From DATARH01 sp036268075 (GTDB taxonomy: Bacteria; Pseudomonadota; Alphaproteobacteria; ATCC43930; CGMCC-115725), in NCBI GenBank assembly GCA_036268075.1, contig DATAUV010000117.1:186001-250000 (forward strand): 64,000 bases of DNA. Reading direction: 5' to 3'. Numbering within the stretch: position 1 is the stretch's first letter; the number at the start of each line of letters is the position of its first letter. Of the stretch, positions 21,245 through 27,900 are shown piece after piece. Both the position numbers and the translations under genes were made by a program. Under the pieces are notes generated by a model. That model did no database searches. It was not told the DNA's origin and worked only from the letters and a program-made list of their open reading frames with translations.

Positions 21245-21931
21245 ATGGACCTTGACGCCCCGCGCCTCCGGCTGTTGCAACTCGTCGCTGATCGCGACAC
21301 GGACCTCGCGACGGCCTCGCGCCTCGTCGGGAAAAACCACGCCTACCTTCAGCAATATGTGAAACGCGGCACGCCGCGAAACCTGCCGGAGGAGGTTCGG
21401 CAAGCTCTCGCCGCGCATTTCCGGGTCGATGCGGACGAGTTTCGGCCGGATGGGGTTCCCCCCGGCGCTGCGGTAGCGAGGAAAGCACGGCATCTCGTGC
21501 CGATCGCCGGCCACGATTACGCGTTGCTACCCGTCTACGACCTTCGGCTGTCGGCTGGCCCCGGCGCGTGGGCTGGCGACGATAGCGAGCCGCTGTATTT
21601 TGAGCCCTATCGCTTTCAGTGGCTGAGGTCAATTACCGCGGCCGCGCCGGAGATGCTGGTCGTTGCGCGAGTGGAGGGCGATTCGATGGAGCCGACGCTC
21701 CACAACGGCGACCAAGTTCTTCTCGACCGCACGCGGACAAGGGCAACGCGCGACGGCATTTACGGGTTGCGGCGAGATGAGGACCTGCAGGTCAAGCGGG
21801 TAGCCGTCGACCCGCGCTCGGGTCTGCTGACCATCATCAGCGACAATGTCCAATATCCGCGGTGGGAAGGGGTGAACCCGGAGGCCGTCGAAATCATCGG
21901 CCGGGTGATCTGGTTGGGACGCGAAGTGTAG
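21245..21931 (+). CDS. CI/LexA-type phage repressor with S24 self-cleavage domain
   Basis: 228 aa from ATG 21245 (MDLDAPRLRLL). N-terminal helix-turn-helix: LVADRDTDLATASRLVGKNHAYLQQYVKRGTP. C-terminal peptidase S24 domain: EMLVVARVEGDSMEPTLHNGDQVLLDR, in which Ser of GDSM is the nucleophile, and GIYGLRRDEDLQVKRV with the general-base Lys. It should keep the prophage silent and be cleaved on SOS induction by RecA. The gene is flanked by two operator clusters. No clear Shine-Dalgarno precedes the start. Confidence 0.92.
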   Translation: MDLDAPRLRLLQLVADRDTDLATASRLVGKNHAYLQQYVKRGTPRNLPEEVRQALAAHFRVDADEFRPDGVPPGAAVARKARHLVPIAGHDYALLPVYDLRLSAGPGAWAGDDSEPLYFEPYRFQWLRSITAAAPEMLVVARVEGDSMEPTLHNGDQVLLDRTRTRATRDGIYGLRRDEDLQVKRVAVDPRSGLLTIISDNVQYPRWEGVNPEAVEIIGRVIWLGREV

Positions 21932-21934
21932 GGA

Positions 21935-21989
21935 TAGGAAGATAAGTAGGACTATGCCTATTGACTGATAGGAAATAGCCTATTAACGT
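21935..21989 (+). promoter_or_regulatory. Rightward early promoter with the same operator in the spacer
   Basis: TTGACT at 21961-21966, then a 17-nt spacer containing TAGGAAATAGCCTAT, identical to the leftward operator, then a weak -10 (TAACGT). Further half-sites TAGGAA at 21935 and GCCTATT at 21956 precede it. It would drive the early genes from 22018. Confidence 0.65.
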
Positions 21990-22017
21990 CGCCTTTGTCC
22001 GATGGATGGAGGCGACG

Positions 22018-22365
22018 ATGCCAGATACGGTTACCGCGGAATACGCGCTCCCCGAGTTCCTGCGGCCGGTCACAACCGGCAAGCTCAAGCCGATCTACTC
22101 GTTCCTGATTGCCTGCGGTCTCCGGCGCTTTGTCAACGGCGAGCGCGGGCCGGAAGAGTTCTCGGGTGCGACCGCCGACGAGCACCAGTCCAACGGCGCA
22201 TGGGGCATCCACCAGCTCCGGCTGCGCCTGCCGTTCGATGACCAGGACTACCGGGTCATCATCGCGCCGGCAAACGCTCCAATTACGGTTGGTGGCATTC
22301 CAGTCGACCAGCATTTCAGCTATCCGCTCGGTGCCCTGCCGGCGGTCACGGACGACGCGCCGTGA
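22018..22365 (+). CDS. Hypothetical first gene of the rightward early operon
   Basis: 115 aa. Start chosen at 22018 because GGAGG (22008-22012) lies 5 nt upstream; the ATG at 22006 would contain this site. The sequence (AYFLIACG-like helix, EFSGATADEHQSNGAWGIHQLRLRLP, DYRVIIAPANAP) is unrecognised and looks globular. As the first gene after the operator it may be an early takeover or regulatory protein. Its stop overlaps the next start by 4 nt. Confidence 0.65.
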   Translation: MPDTVTAEYALPEFLRPVTTGKLKPIYSFLIACGLRRFVNGERGPEEFSGATADEHQSNGAWGIHQLRLRLPFDDQDYRVIIAPANAPITVGGIPVDQHFSYPLGALPAVTDDAP

Positions 22366-22856
22366 CCGCGCCGTTCCGACCCGGCGAGCTCATCCTTCTG
22401 GCGCGCGATCCGCACGAAGCACGGATCGTGGTCTCGTGTGAGCCCTACGCCTCGAGCCCGATCGAATATTGCGTCCGGTGTCGGACGCAGGGATACGAGT
22501 TCGGCGGCCACACCGACCTTGGCGTGATGACCGAGATCGCGCCGGCGACCAGCTACATTGCGGCGCCCGCCGATTGGCGCGACGCGCCGGTGCTGCCCAA
22601 CGGGTACGCCGCGTCCGGCCTCTCGCACGAGGCTTGGGAGCAGAAGCGGCGCAATGACAACGCGGACCGCGATCACCAGCTTGCTCTCGTGCTCTGGGCC
22701 GAGCAGACGATCGCCTGGGCGCACGAATGCCTCGCCGGCATCGATCCCGGCGCCGCGGTTGCCGAAGAGCGAAGCGCCGCCATCATGCTATTGCGGGCCC
22801 GGGCGCGGTTGCGCGGCGAAGACCCGGATGCGGCGCCAGTCGGGCGGGCGGCATGA
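22362..22856 (+). CDS. Hypothetical early phage protein
   Basis: 164 aa. N-terminal half is beta-like and contains YCVRCRTQGYEFGGHTD, a Cys pair that may bind metal. The C-terminal half is helical (DRDHQLALVLWAEQTIAWAHECLAGI). Coupled on both sides through ATGA-type overlaps. No family recognised. Confidence 0.55.
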   Translation: MTAPFRPGELILLARDPHEARIVVSCEPYASSPIEYCVRCRTQGYEFGGHTDLGVMTEIAPATSYIAAPADWRDAPVLPNGYAASGLSHEAWEQKRRNDNADRDHQLALVLWAEQTIAWAHECLAGIDPGAAVAEERSAAIMLLRARARLRGEDPDAAPVGRAA

Positions 22857-23035
22857 CCCGCGACGAGATCGTTGCCCGCGAATTCGAGCACGTGCGCTGC
22901 CGCACCGTGTCGCAGCGGCAAAAGCCTGTTCGTCGTCTCCGCCTCGTCCTCACTGCTGCGGGAGTTCCCGACGGTGACCGGCACTGGCCGGTCGACGAAG
23001 GCGCCATGGTCGATCTTGCAAGGGAGGTTGCGTGA
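22853..23035 (+). CDS. Small hypothetical early phage protein
   Basis: 60 aa starting MTRDEIVAREFEHVRCRTVSQ, basic, with a C-terminal acidic helix. ATGA overlap with the previous gene and TGATG with the next support the reading. Confidence 0.5.
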   Translation: MTRDEIVAREFEHVRCRTVSQRQKPVRRLRLVLTAAGVPDGDRHWPVDEGAMVDLAREVA

Positions 23036-23229
23036 TGCCCTCCGCCGATTGGCCCGACGACGTGAAGCCGCTGCCGCGCCGCCGTCGCTCGATTTGGGAT
23101 GGCGAGGCGATCGAAACGCTGAGGCGCGTGCGCCGGCGACCGATCCCGCTGCGCGACATGATCGCGTTGGTACTCGCTCTGGCCCTTACGGGCATCATGC
23201 TTGGCGCTCATTACTGGGGGCACTGGTGA
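23035..23229 (+). CDS. Small membrane protein
   Basis: 64 aa (MPSADWPDDVKPLPRRRR at the N-terminus). A basic cytoplasmic stretch (RRVRRRPIPLRD) leads into one hydrophobic helix (MIALVLALALTGIMLGAHYW). A single-pass inner-membrane protein with positive-inside topology; possible superinfection or early function, unknown. The start shares a base with the prior stop. Confidence 0.55.
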   Translation: MPSADWPDDVKPLPRRRRSIWDGEAIETLRRVRRRPIPLRDMIALVLALALTGIMLGAHYWGHW

Positions 23230-23531
23230 TGGCCGACGACCACGCCTACGGGCTCACCCGTCTGCAACGCGATTGCCTCTTGGTCATCCAGGAGATCGTC
23301 GACACGACCGGCGCGGCACCGTCGATCGAGGAGCTACGGCAAGAGCTCGACCTGAAATCGCGATCCCAGGCGCAGCGCCTGCTGCGCTGCCTGCGCGAGC
23401 GCGGATACCTGACCTGGCCGGACTCCGCGGCGCGCAGCATCACGGTCCTGCACCGCATCCCGTACCCGGACGACTTTCTGTTCGAGGTGGTGCGACCGGC
23501 CGATTCGTCGGCCGAAGGCGCGCGACCGTGA
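23229..23531 (+). CDS. LexA-type winged-helix DNA-binding protein without peptidase
   Basis: 100 aa from ATG 23229. LTRLQRDCLLVIQEIVDTTGAAPSIEELRQELDLKSRSQAQRLLRCLRERGYL matches the N-terminal DNA-binding domain of LexA, with the recognition helix near SRSQAQRLL. The S24 domain is missing. It may be a second phage regulator that mimics LexA, possibly binding SOS boxes. Coupled to the next gene by GTGA. Confidence 0.75.
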   Translation: MADDHAYGLTRLQRDCLLVIQEIVDTTGAAPSIEELRQELDLKSRSQAQRLLRCLRERGYLTWPDSAARSITVLHRIPYPDDFLFEVVRPADSSAEGARP

Positions 23532-23752
23532 GTGCCTTTCCGCTCGGCGCCGGCGTGCGCCGCAAGGACGACCGCCGCTGGTTGGATATCGGCTGCATCG
23601 TTGGTCGGCTCGGCCGCGGTTGCTACCGCGTGCTGTTCGAGGCGTGCGGTCTCGCCGACCTCCACACGAGCGAGCTGCGCTACCTCGCCTGCCGCAGCGA
23701 GATCGCCAAGACCTGGCGGGATCTGCGCGCCGCCCAGGGGCTCAGGCCATGA
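23528..23752 (+). CDS. Small hypothetical early phage protein
   Basis: 74 aa, GTG start at 23528 overlapping the previous TGA. The sequence (KDDRRWLDIGCIVGRLGRGCYRVLFEACG) is helical with three Cys. ATGA overlap with the nuclease gene downstream. Unrecognised. Confidence 0.5.
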   Translation: MSAFPLGAGVRRKDDRRWLDIGCIVGRLGRGCYRVLFEACGLADLHTSELRYLACRSEIAKTWRDLRAAQGLRP

Positions 23753-24657
23753 GCGCCAACGTCGTCCGCGACATGCCCGAAGCCGAATACCACGCCACGA
23801 AGGCATTGTCCGCCGGGGGCGCTTGGTCGCTCGCGAACGACTGCCCGGCGATCTACTGGCATTCCTCGCCGTTCAACCCCGACGCCGCGCCGGCCGAAAA
23901 CGCGAAGGTCATGGACATCGGGACGGCGCTGCATCTCGCCGTCCTCGAACCGGATCGGTTGCAAGAGCGCACGGTGCTGGTCGAGGCCGAAGACTGGCGC
24001 ACCAAAGCGGCGAAAGAGGCACGGGACGCGGCTTACGAGGCCGGTCTGACCCCGCTGTTGCTCAAAGACCGCGATCTCGTCGACCGCCTCGCTAATGTGC
24101 TCCGGCGCAACGAGTACGTCGCCCGCCTCCTTGATGGCGCCGACACGGAAATCTCCTATTTCTGGGACGCCGGCGGTGTCGGCGGCAAGGCACGGGCCGA
24201 TCTCGTGACCAAGGATTGCAGCGCGATCGGCGACTTGAAGGCGAGCGCCAGCGCGAGCCCGCTGTTCTTCCAGCGCCGGGCCTTCAATGCCGGGCACTTT
24301 CTGCGCACGCCTTGGTATGTCGACGGCTGGGAAGCATCGACCGGCAAGCGCGCCGAGTACTGGTACATCGTCGTCGGTTGCGAGGAACCGCATCTCGTCT
24401 CGGTGCTTCAGCTCGACCAGAAGGCCGTCGAGTGGGGCCGCATGATGATTCGCCGCTCCCTCGACCTCTTCCGCCGCTGTCGCGACCGGGGCGTGTGGCC
24501 CGGCTACTGCGACCGACCCATGCGGATCGGTCTCCCGACCTGGGCCGAATATCAGCTCGCCGACCGCGAGCAGGAAGGCCATTTCCGCGACGGCGACCCG
24601 TCGCTCCTCGCGCTCGGCGCCGAACTCTACAAGCCCATGGAGAGCCACCATGCCTGA
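23749..24657 (+). CDS. PD-(D/E)XK exonuclease (RecE/exodeoxyribonuclease VIII-like)
   Basis: 302 aa from ATG 23749. The N-terminal EAEYHATKALSAGGAWSLANDCPAIYWH and IGTALHLAVLEPDRL match the DUF3799/PDDEXK family. The active site is visible as ARADLVT followed by IGDLKAS (Asp, then D-X-K). It is expected to digest one strand from double-strand ends and load the partner recombination protein. The next gene encodes a RecA-like ATPase with an 8-nt overlap, giving a recombination pair. Confidence 0.85.
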   Translation: MSANVVRDMPEAEYHATKALSAGGAWSLANDCPAIYWHSSPFNPDAAPAENAKVMDIGTALHLAVLEPDRLQERTVLVEAEDWRTKAAKEARDAAYEAGLTPLLLKDRDLVDRLANVLRRNEYVARLLDGADTEISYFWDAGGVGGKARADLVTKDCSAIGDLKASASASPLFFQRRAFNAGHFLRTPWYVDGWEASTGKRAEYWYIVVGCEEPHLVSVLQLDQKAVEWGRMMIRRSLDLFRRCRDRGVWPGYCDRPMRIGLPTWAEYQLADREQEGHFRDGDPSLLALGAELYKPMESHHA

Positions 24658-25921
24658 CGGCAATGTGTTTCAGATCGCCCGCGCCGTCCGCGTCAACACG
24701 CCGGCCTTTGTCGCGCTGTCGGGACCATCGGGCAGCGGCAAGACGCGGAGCGGCCTCGAGCTGGCGACGGGGCTCGCCGGCGGGGGCAAGATCCTCGTCG
24801 CCGACACCGAGGGAAACCGCGCCCTTCACTACGCCGATCTTTACAAATTCGATCATGTCGAATGGCGGCCGCCGTTTACGCCGGAACGCAATGCCGAGCT
24901 GATCGACCTTGCCGAGCAGAGGGGATACGCGGTCCTCGTCATCGACAGCGAGTCGGACGAATACGAGGGAGAAGGTGGCCTTCAGGAAATCCGCACCGCG
25001 ACCAATGACGAGTTCTGGGCCAAGACCAAGGCGCGGCACAAGCACGCGCTCATCAACCGGATGCGGCGGGCCAAGGTCCACATCATCTTCTGCCTGCGCG
25101 CCGAGGAGCGTGTCCGCATCAGCAAGGTCGACGGTCGCCCTGTCGTCGAGCCCCTGGGCTGGATGCCGCTTTGCGAGAAGCGGTTCATGTACGAGGTGCA
25201 GTCCTCGTTCATGTTCAGCCCGGAGAAGCCGGGTGTACCTCGGCCGATCAAGCTCTACGACATCCACGCCAAGTTCTTCCCGGAAGGCCGTCTAGTCTCA
25301 CGACAGGCCGGTGAGGCGCTGGCGCAATGGTGCGCCGGCGGGGCGCCTGCACCGATCTATGCGCCGACGGTCGAGGACCGTGCGCGCGCTGCGGCGGAAC
25401 GGGGAAAGACCTCGCTTCAGGATTTTTGGAAGCCGCTCGACCGCGCCGAGCGCAGCCAGATTGCGCACCTGATCGGTACGCGCGACCAGCCAGGCGAATT
25501 GACCCTGCTGGCAAAGCGTGTCGACGAGAACGCCGACCCGCCCGATGACCTGCCGTTCGACGATGAACGCAACCAGCGGGAAGATCCGTTCGGCCTGCCG
25601 CCGCTGCCGCGGCCAGCCTCTGCAAACGCGCCGGGTGGGCCGGCGCGGCGCCCTGCCGACCCGGAGGCTGAGCCGACGCGGGGCGCCCCTATTCGCCGCG
25701 ATGATGGCTTCTGGACCGGCGACCTCATCGTGCGCGGCGCTGGCACCACCTGGGGCATCGAACTCCAGCGCCGCATCCGCGAGGCTGAAGGTCCCGACGT
25801 ACTCGCCGCGTTGCAGGCGGCCAACCAGCCGACGATCGACCATCAAGCCGGTATCGCCGCTGAAGAGATGATGGTCGCGTTCGAGACGCGAGCCGACGAG
25901 CTGCAAAAGGAGCCGGTGTGA
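24650..25921 (+). CDS. RecA-like AAA ATPase (phage recombination ATPase, Sak4-like context)
   Basis: 423 aa. Walker A GPSGSGKT at residues 25-32, then DTEGNRALHYADLY and a Walker B-like VLVIDSESDEYEGEGG. The ATPase core ends near 230, followed by a linker and a low-complexity Pro/Arg-rich region at about 300-345, then a helical C-terminus. This family (AAA_24) occurs beside RecE-like nucleases and includes Sak4-type single-strand annealing ATPases. The recombination role is inferred from that pairing. Confidence 0.8.
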   Translation: MPDGNVFQIARAVRVNTPAFVALSGPSGSGKTRSGLELATGLAGGGKILVADTEGNRALHYADLYKFDHVEWRPPFTPERNAELIDLAEQRGYAVLVIDSESDEYEGEGGLQEIRTATNDEFWAKTKARHKHALINRMRRAKVHIIFCLRAEERVRISKVDGRPVVEPLGWMPLCEKRFMYEVQSSFMFSPEKPGVPRPIKLYDIHAKFFPEGRLVSRQAGEALAQWCAGGAPAPIYAPTVEDRARAAAERGKTSLQDFWKPLDRAERSQIAHLIGTRDQPGELTLLAKRVDENADPPDDLPFDDERNQREDPFGLPPLPRPASANAPGGPARRPADPEAEPTRGAPIRRDDGFWTGDLIVRGAGTTWGIELQRRIREAEGPDVLAALQAANQPTIDHQAGIAAEEMMVAFETRADELQKEPV

Positions 25922-26148
25922 TGGCGACCGCCGGCGACGAAGTCGCGCTCGCCAAGGTCGATCCGCACGAGCCGGTCTTCGTGCTGCGACCGACCGACGA
26001 ACTCGCCCTGCCGGTGATCCGCTACTGGATCGCGCTCGCCCGCCAGCACGGAACGCCCAAGGCCAAGCTGGACCGGGCGATCCGCGCCGCCGCGGCGATG
26101 AGCGACTGGCAGCACGCCTATCCCGATCAGGTGAAGGTGCCCGACTGA
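25921..26148 (+). CDS. Small hypothetical phage protein
   Basis: 75 aa from ATG 25921, sharing one base with the previous stop (TGATG). The central region (PVIRYWIALARQHGTPKAKLDRAIRAAAAMSDWQ) resembles small phage proteins that sit next to recombination genes. No function known. Confidence 0.55.
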   Translation: MATAGDEVALAKVDPHEPVFVLRPTDELALPVIRYWIALARQHGTPKAKLDRAIRAAAAMSDWQHAYPDQVKVPD

Positions 26149-26345
26149 TGGCGGTCGACCCTCGCCTCGATGCGGTCGCGCTGGCTTACGCGCGCCTCAC
26201 CTATCCCTACGCCGAGCGGCTGGGCCCGCATATGGCAGATGCGAGGGTCGAGGCGCATCGCTTCCTCGCGATGCTCGACGCCGCGTTCGGTCGATGCGCG
26301 GGCACGATGGTCGAGGAGGATGAGTTCGGGGGTGTCCGGTCGTGA
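26148..26345 (+). CDS. Small hypothetical phage protein
   Basis: 65 aa, helical, ending DEFGGVRS. Starts on the last base of the previous stop and overlaps the methyltransferase start by GTGA. Unrecognised. Confidence 0.5.
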   Translation: MAVDPRLDAVALAYARLTYPYAERLGPHMADARVEAHRFLAMLDAAFGRCAGTMVEEDEFGGVRS

Positions 26346-26989
26346 CCGACGATCTTTTCGACGAGATCCCGCGCCGACGCTACGCCGCAATCATGGCTGA
26401 TCCACCCTGGCATTTCCGGTCGAGAACGGCGCTCCAATCGGCCAACTGGAATTCGCGGCGCGACGCCGAAAAGCACTATGCGGTTATGGACGTCGGGGCC
26501 ATTTGCGCGCTGCCTGTCCGCGAGCTGTCCGCAAGGGAAGGCGCTCACCTCTTCCTCTGGACGACCGGCCCTTTTCTTCGGCAGGCGTTCGATGTTCTCG
26601 ACGCGTGGGGCTTCCGGTACAGCGGGGTCGCCTTTACTTGGCTGAAGATGAAACGCCGGTTCGACCCGGCACAGATCCGCATGATCCCGATGACCGAGGG
26701 CGATCTGCATGTCGGTCTCGGCCTGACGACCCGGAAGAACACCGAATACTGTTTGCTCGGCCGGCGCGGCAACTGCCGGCGATCGGCACGCGACGTGCGC
26801 GAGGTGATCGTTGCTCCGGTGCGGGAGCACTCGCGCAAGCCCGGCGAGGCGTTCCGGCGTGTCGAGCGGTATTGCACCGGGCCTTACCTCGAGCTCTTCG
26901 CCCGGCGCCTCTGGCCCGGCTGGGATGGGTTCGGGAAGGAGATCGGCGGCTACGTCGGCGCTACTCCGACCCAGCGGAGGGCGGCGTGA
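26342..26989 (+). CDS. MT-A70-family adenine N6-methyltransferase
   Basis: 215 aa, GTG start. The catalytic DPPW is at residues 20-23, followed by EKHYAVMDVGAICALPV, HLFLWTTGPFL and TWLKMKRRF, and the C-terminal EHSRKPGEAFRRVERYC and YLELFARRLWPGWDGFG, all MT-A70 hallmarks. It methylates adenine in DNA with S-adenosylmethionine. No restriction partner is near, so protection of phage DNA or regulation is likely. Confidence 0.9.
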   Translation: MTDDLFDEIPRRRYAAIMADPPWHFRSRTALQSANWNSRRDAEKHYAVMDVGAICALPVRELSAREGAHLFLWTTGPFLRQAFDVLDAWGFRYSGVAFTWLKMKRRFDPAQIRMIPMTEGDLHVGLGLTTRKNTEYCLLGRRGNCRRSARDVREVIVAPVREHSRKPGEAFRRVERYCTGPYLELFARRLWPGWDGFGKEIGGYVGATPTQRRAA

Positions 26990-27900
26990 TGCTGACCATC
27001 CTCAGCCTCGGCGCTGGCGTACAGTCGACGACGCTCGCACTGATGGCAGCGCACGGCGACGTCACCCCGATGCCCGACTGCGCGATCTTCGCCGACACCC
27101 AATCTGAACCGGCCGCGGTGTATGAGCACCTGGCCTGGCTGATGTCGCCGAACGTGCTGCCGTTCCCGGTCCACGTCGTCAGCAAGGGCAGCCTCCGCCA
27201 AGAGATCCTCGATGCCTGCGCCGGACTCACCGGCGCCTGGGGGCGCCCGCCGTTCTTTGTGAAGAATGCCGACAACGCGCAGGCACAGTTGCTGTGGGAA
27301 TTGCTGCCGCTTGCTGGCGGCACCGAGTTGGATAAAGGGCGGCGCCGAAAACGCGACAGCGGCATGACGAACCGTCAATGCACCCAGGATTACAAGCTCG
27401 ACGTGATCCGGGCGAAGACGCGGCAGCTCGCGGGACTGAAGCCACGATCGCGCGGCCCGGAGGCGCCGATCGTCGAGCAATGGGTCGGGATTTCATGGGA
27501 TGAACGCGTGCGGGCCAAACCCGCGGAGGAGCGCTGGATCAAAACTCGCTGGCCTCTCCTTGAGCGGCAGATCACCCGTATCGACTGCATGAGGTGGCTG
27601 GCCGACCACGGCTATACCGTCCCGCCGAAATCGGCCTGCACCTTCTGCCCGTTTCACAGCGATGAGGAATGGCGCCGGCTTCGCGACCACGACCCGACCT
27701 CATGGGCCGATGCGGTCGCGATCGACCGAGCACTGCGTGACGACGCAAAGCATTTTTCTCTCAAGGGCACGCTTTACCTGCATCGCTCGCTGAAGCCGCT
27801 CGACCAGGTCGACTTGTCGACGCCGGAGGACCGCGGCCAAGGGGCGCTATTTCCGAACGCTATGGCCGCCTACGAGTGCCGGGGGATGTGCGGGATATGA
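26989..27900 (+). CDS. PAPS reductase-like PP-loop ATP pyrophosphatase
   Basis: 303 aa from ATG 26989. The P-loop LSLGAGVQSTTLALMAAHG and FADTQSEPAAVYEHL follow the adenine nucleotide alpha-hydrolase fold. Cys motifs occur in CTFCPFH and at the C-terminus (YECRGMCGI), suggesting Zn or Fe-S. Such genes recur in temperate phages beside methyltransferases. The biochemical role is unknown; base or nucleotide modification is one possibility. It overlaps the C5-methyltransferase start by 4 nt. Confidence 0.72.
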   Translation: MLTILSLGAGVQSTTLALMAAHGDVTPMPDCAIFADTQSEPAAVYEHLAWLMSPNVLPFPVHVVSKGSLRQEILDACAGLTGAWGRPPFFVKNADNAQAQLLWELLPLAGGTELDKGRRRKRDSGMTNRQCTQDYKLDVIRAKTRQLAGLKPRSRGPEAPIVEQWVGISWDERVRAKPAEERWIKTRWPLLERQITRIDCMRWLADHGYTVPPKSACTFCPFHSDEEWRRLRDHDPTSWADAVAIDRALRDDAKHFSLKGTLYLHRSLKPLDQVDLSTPEDRGQGALFPNAMAAYECRGMCGI

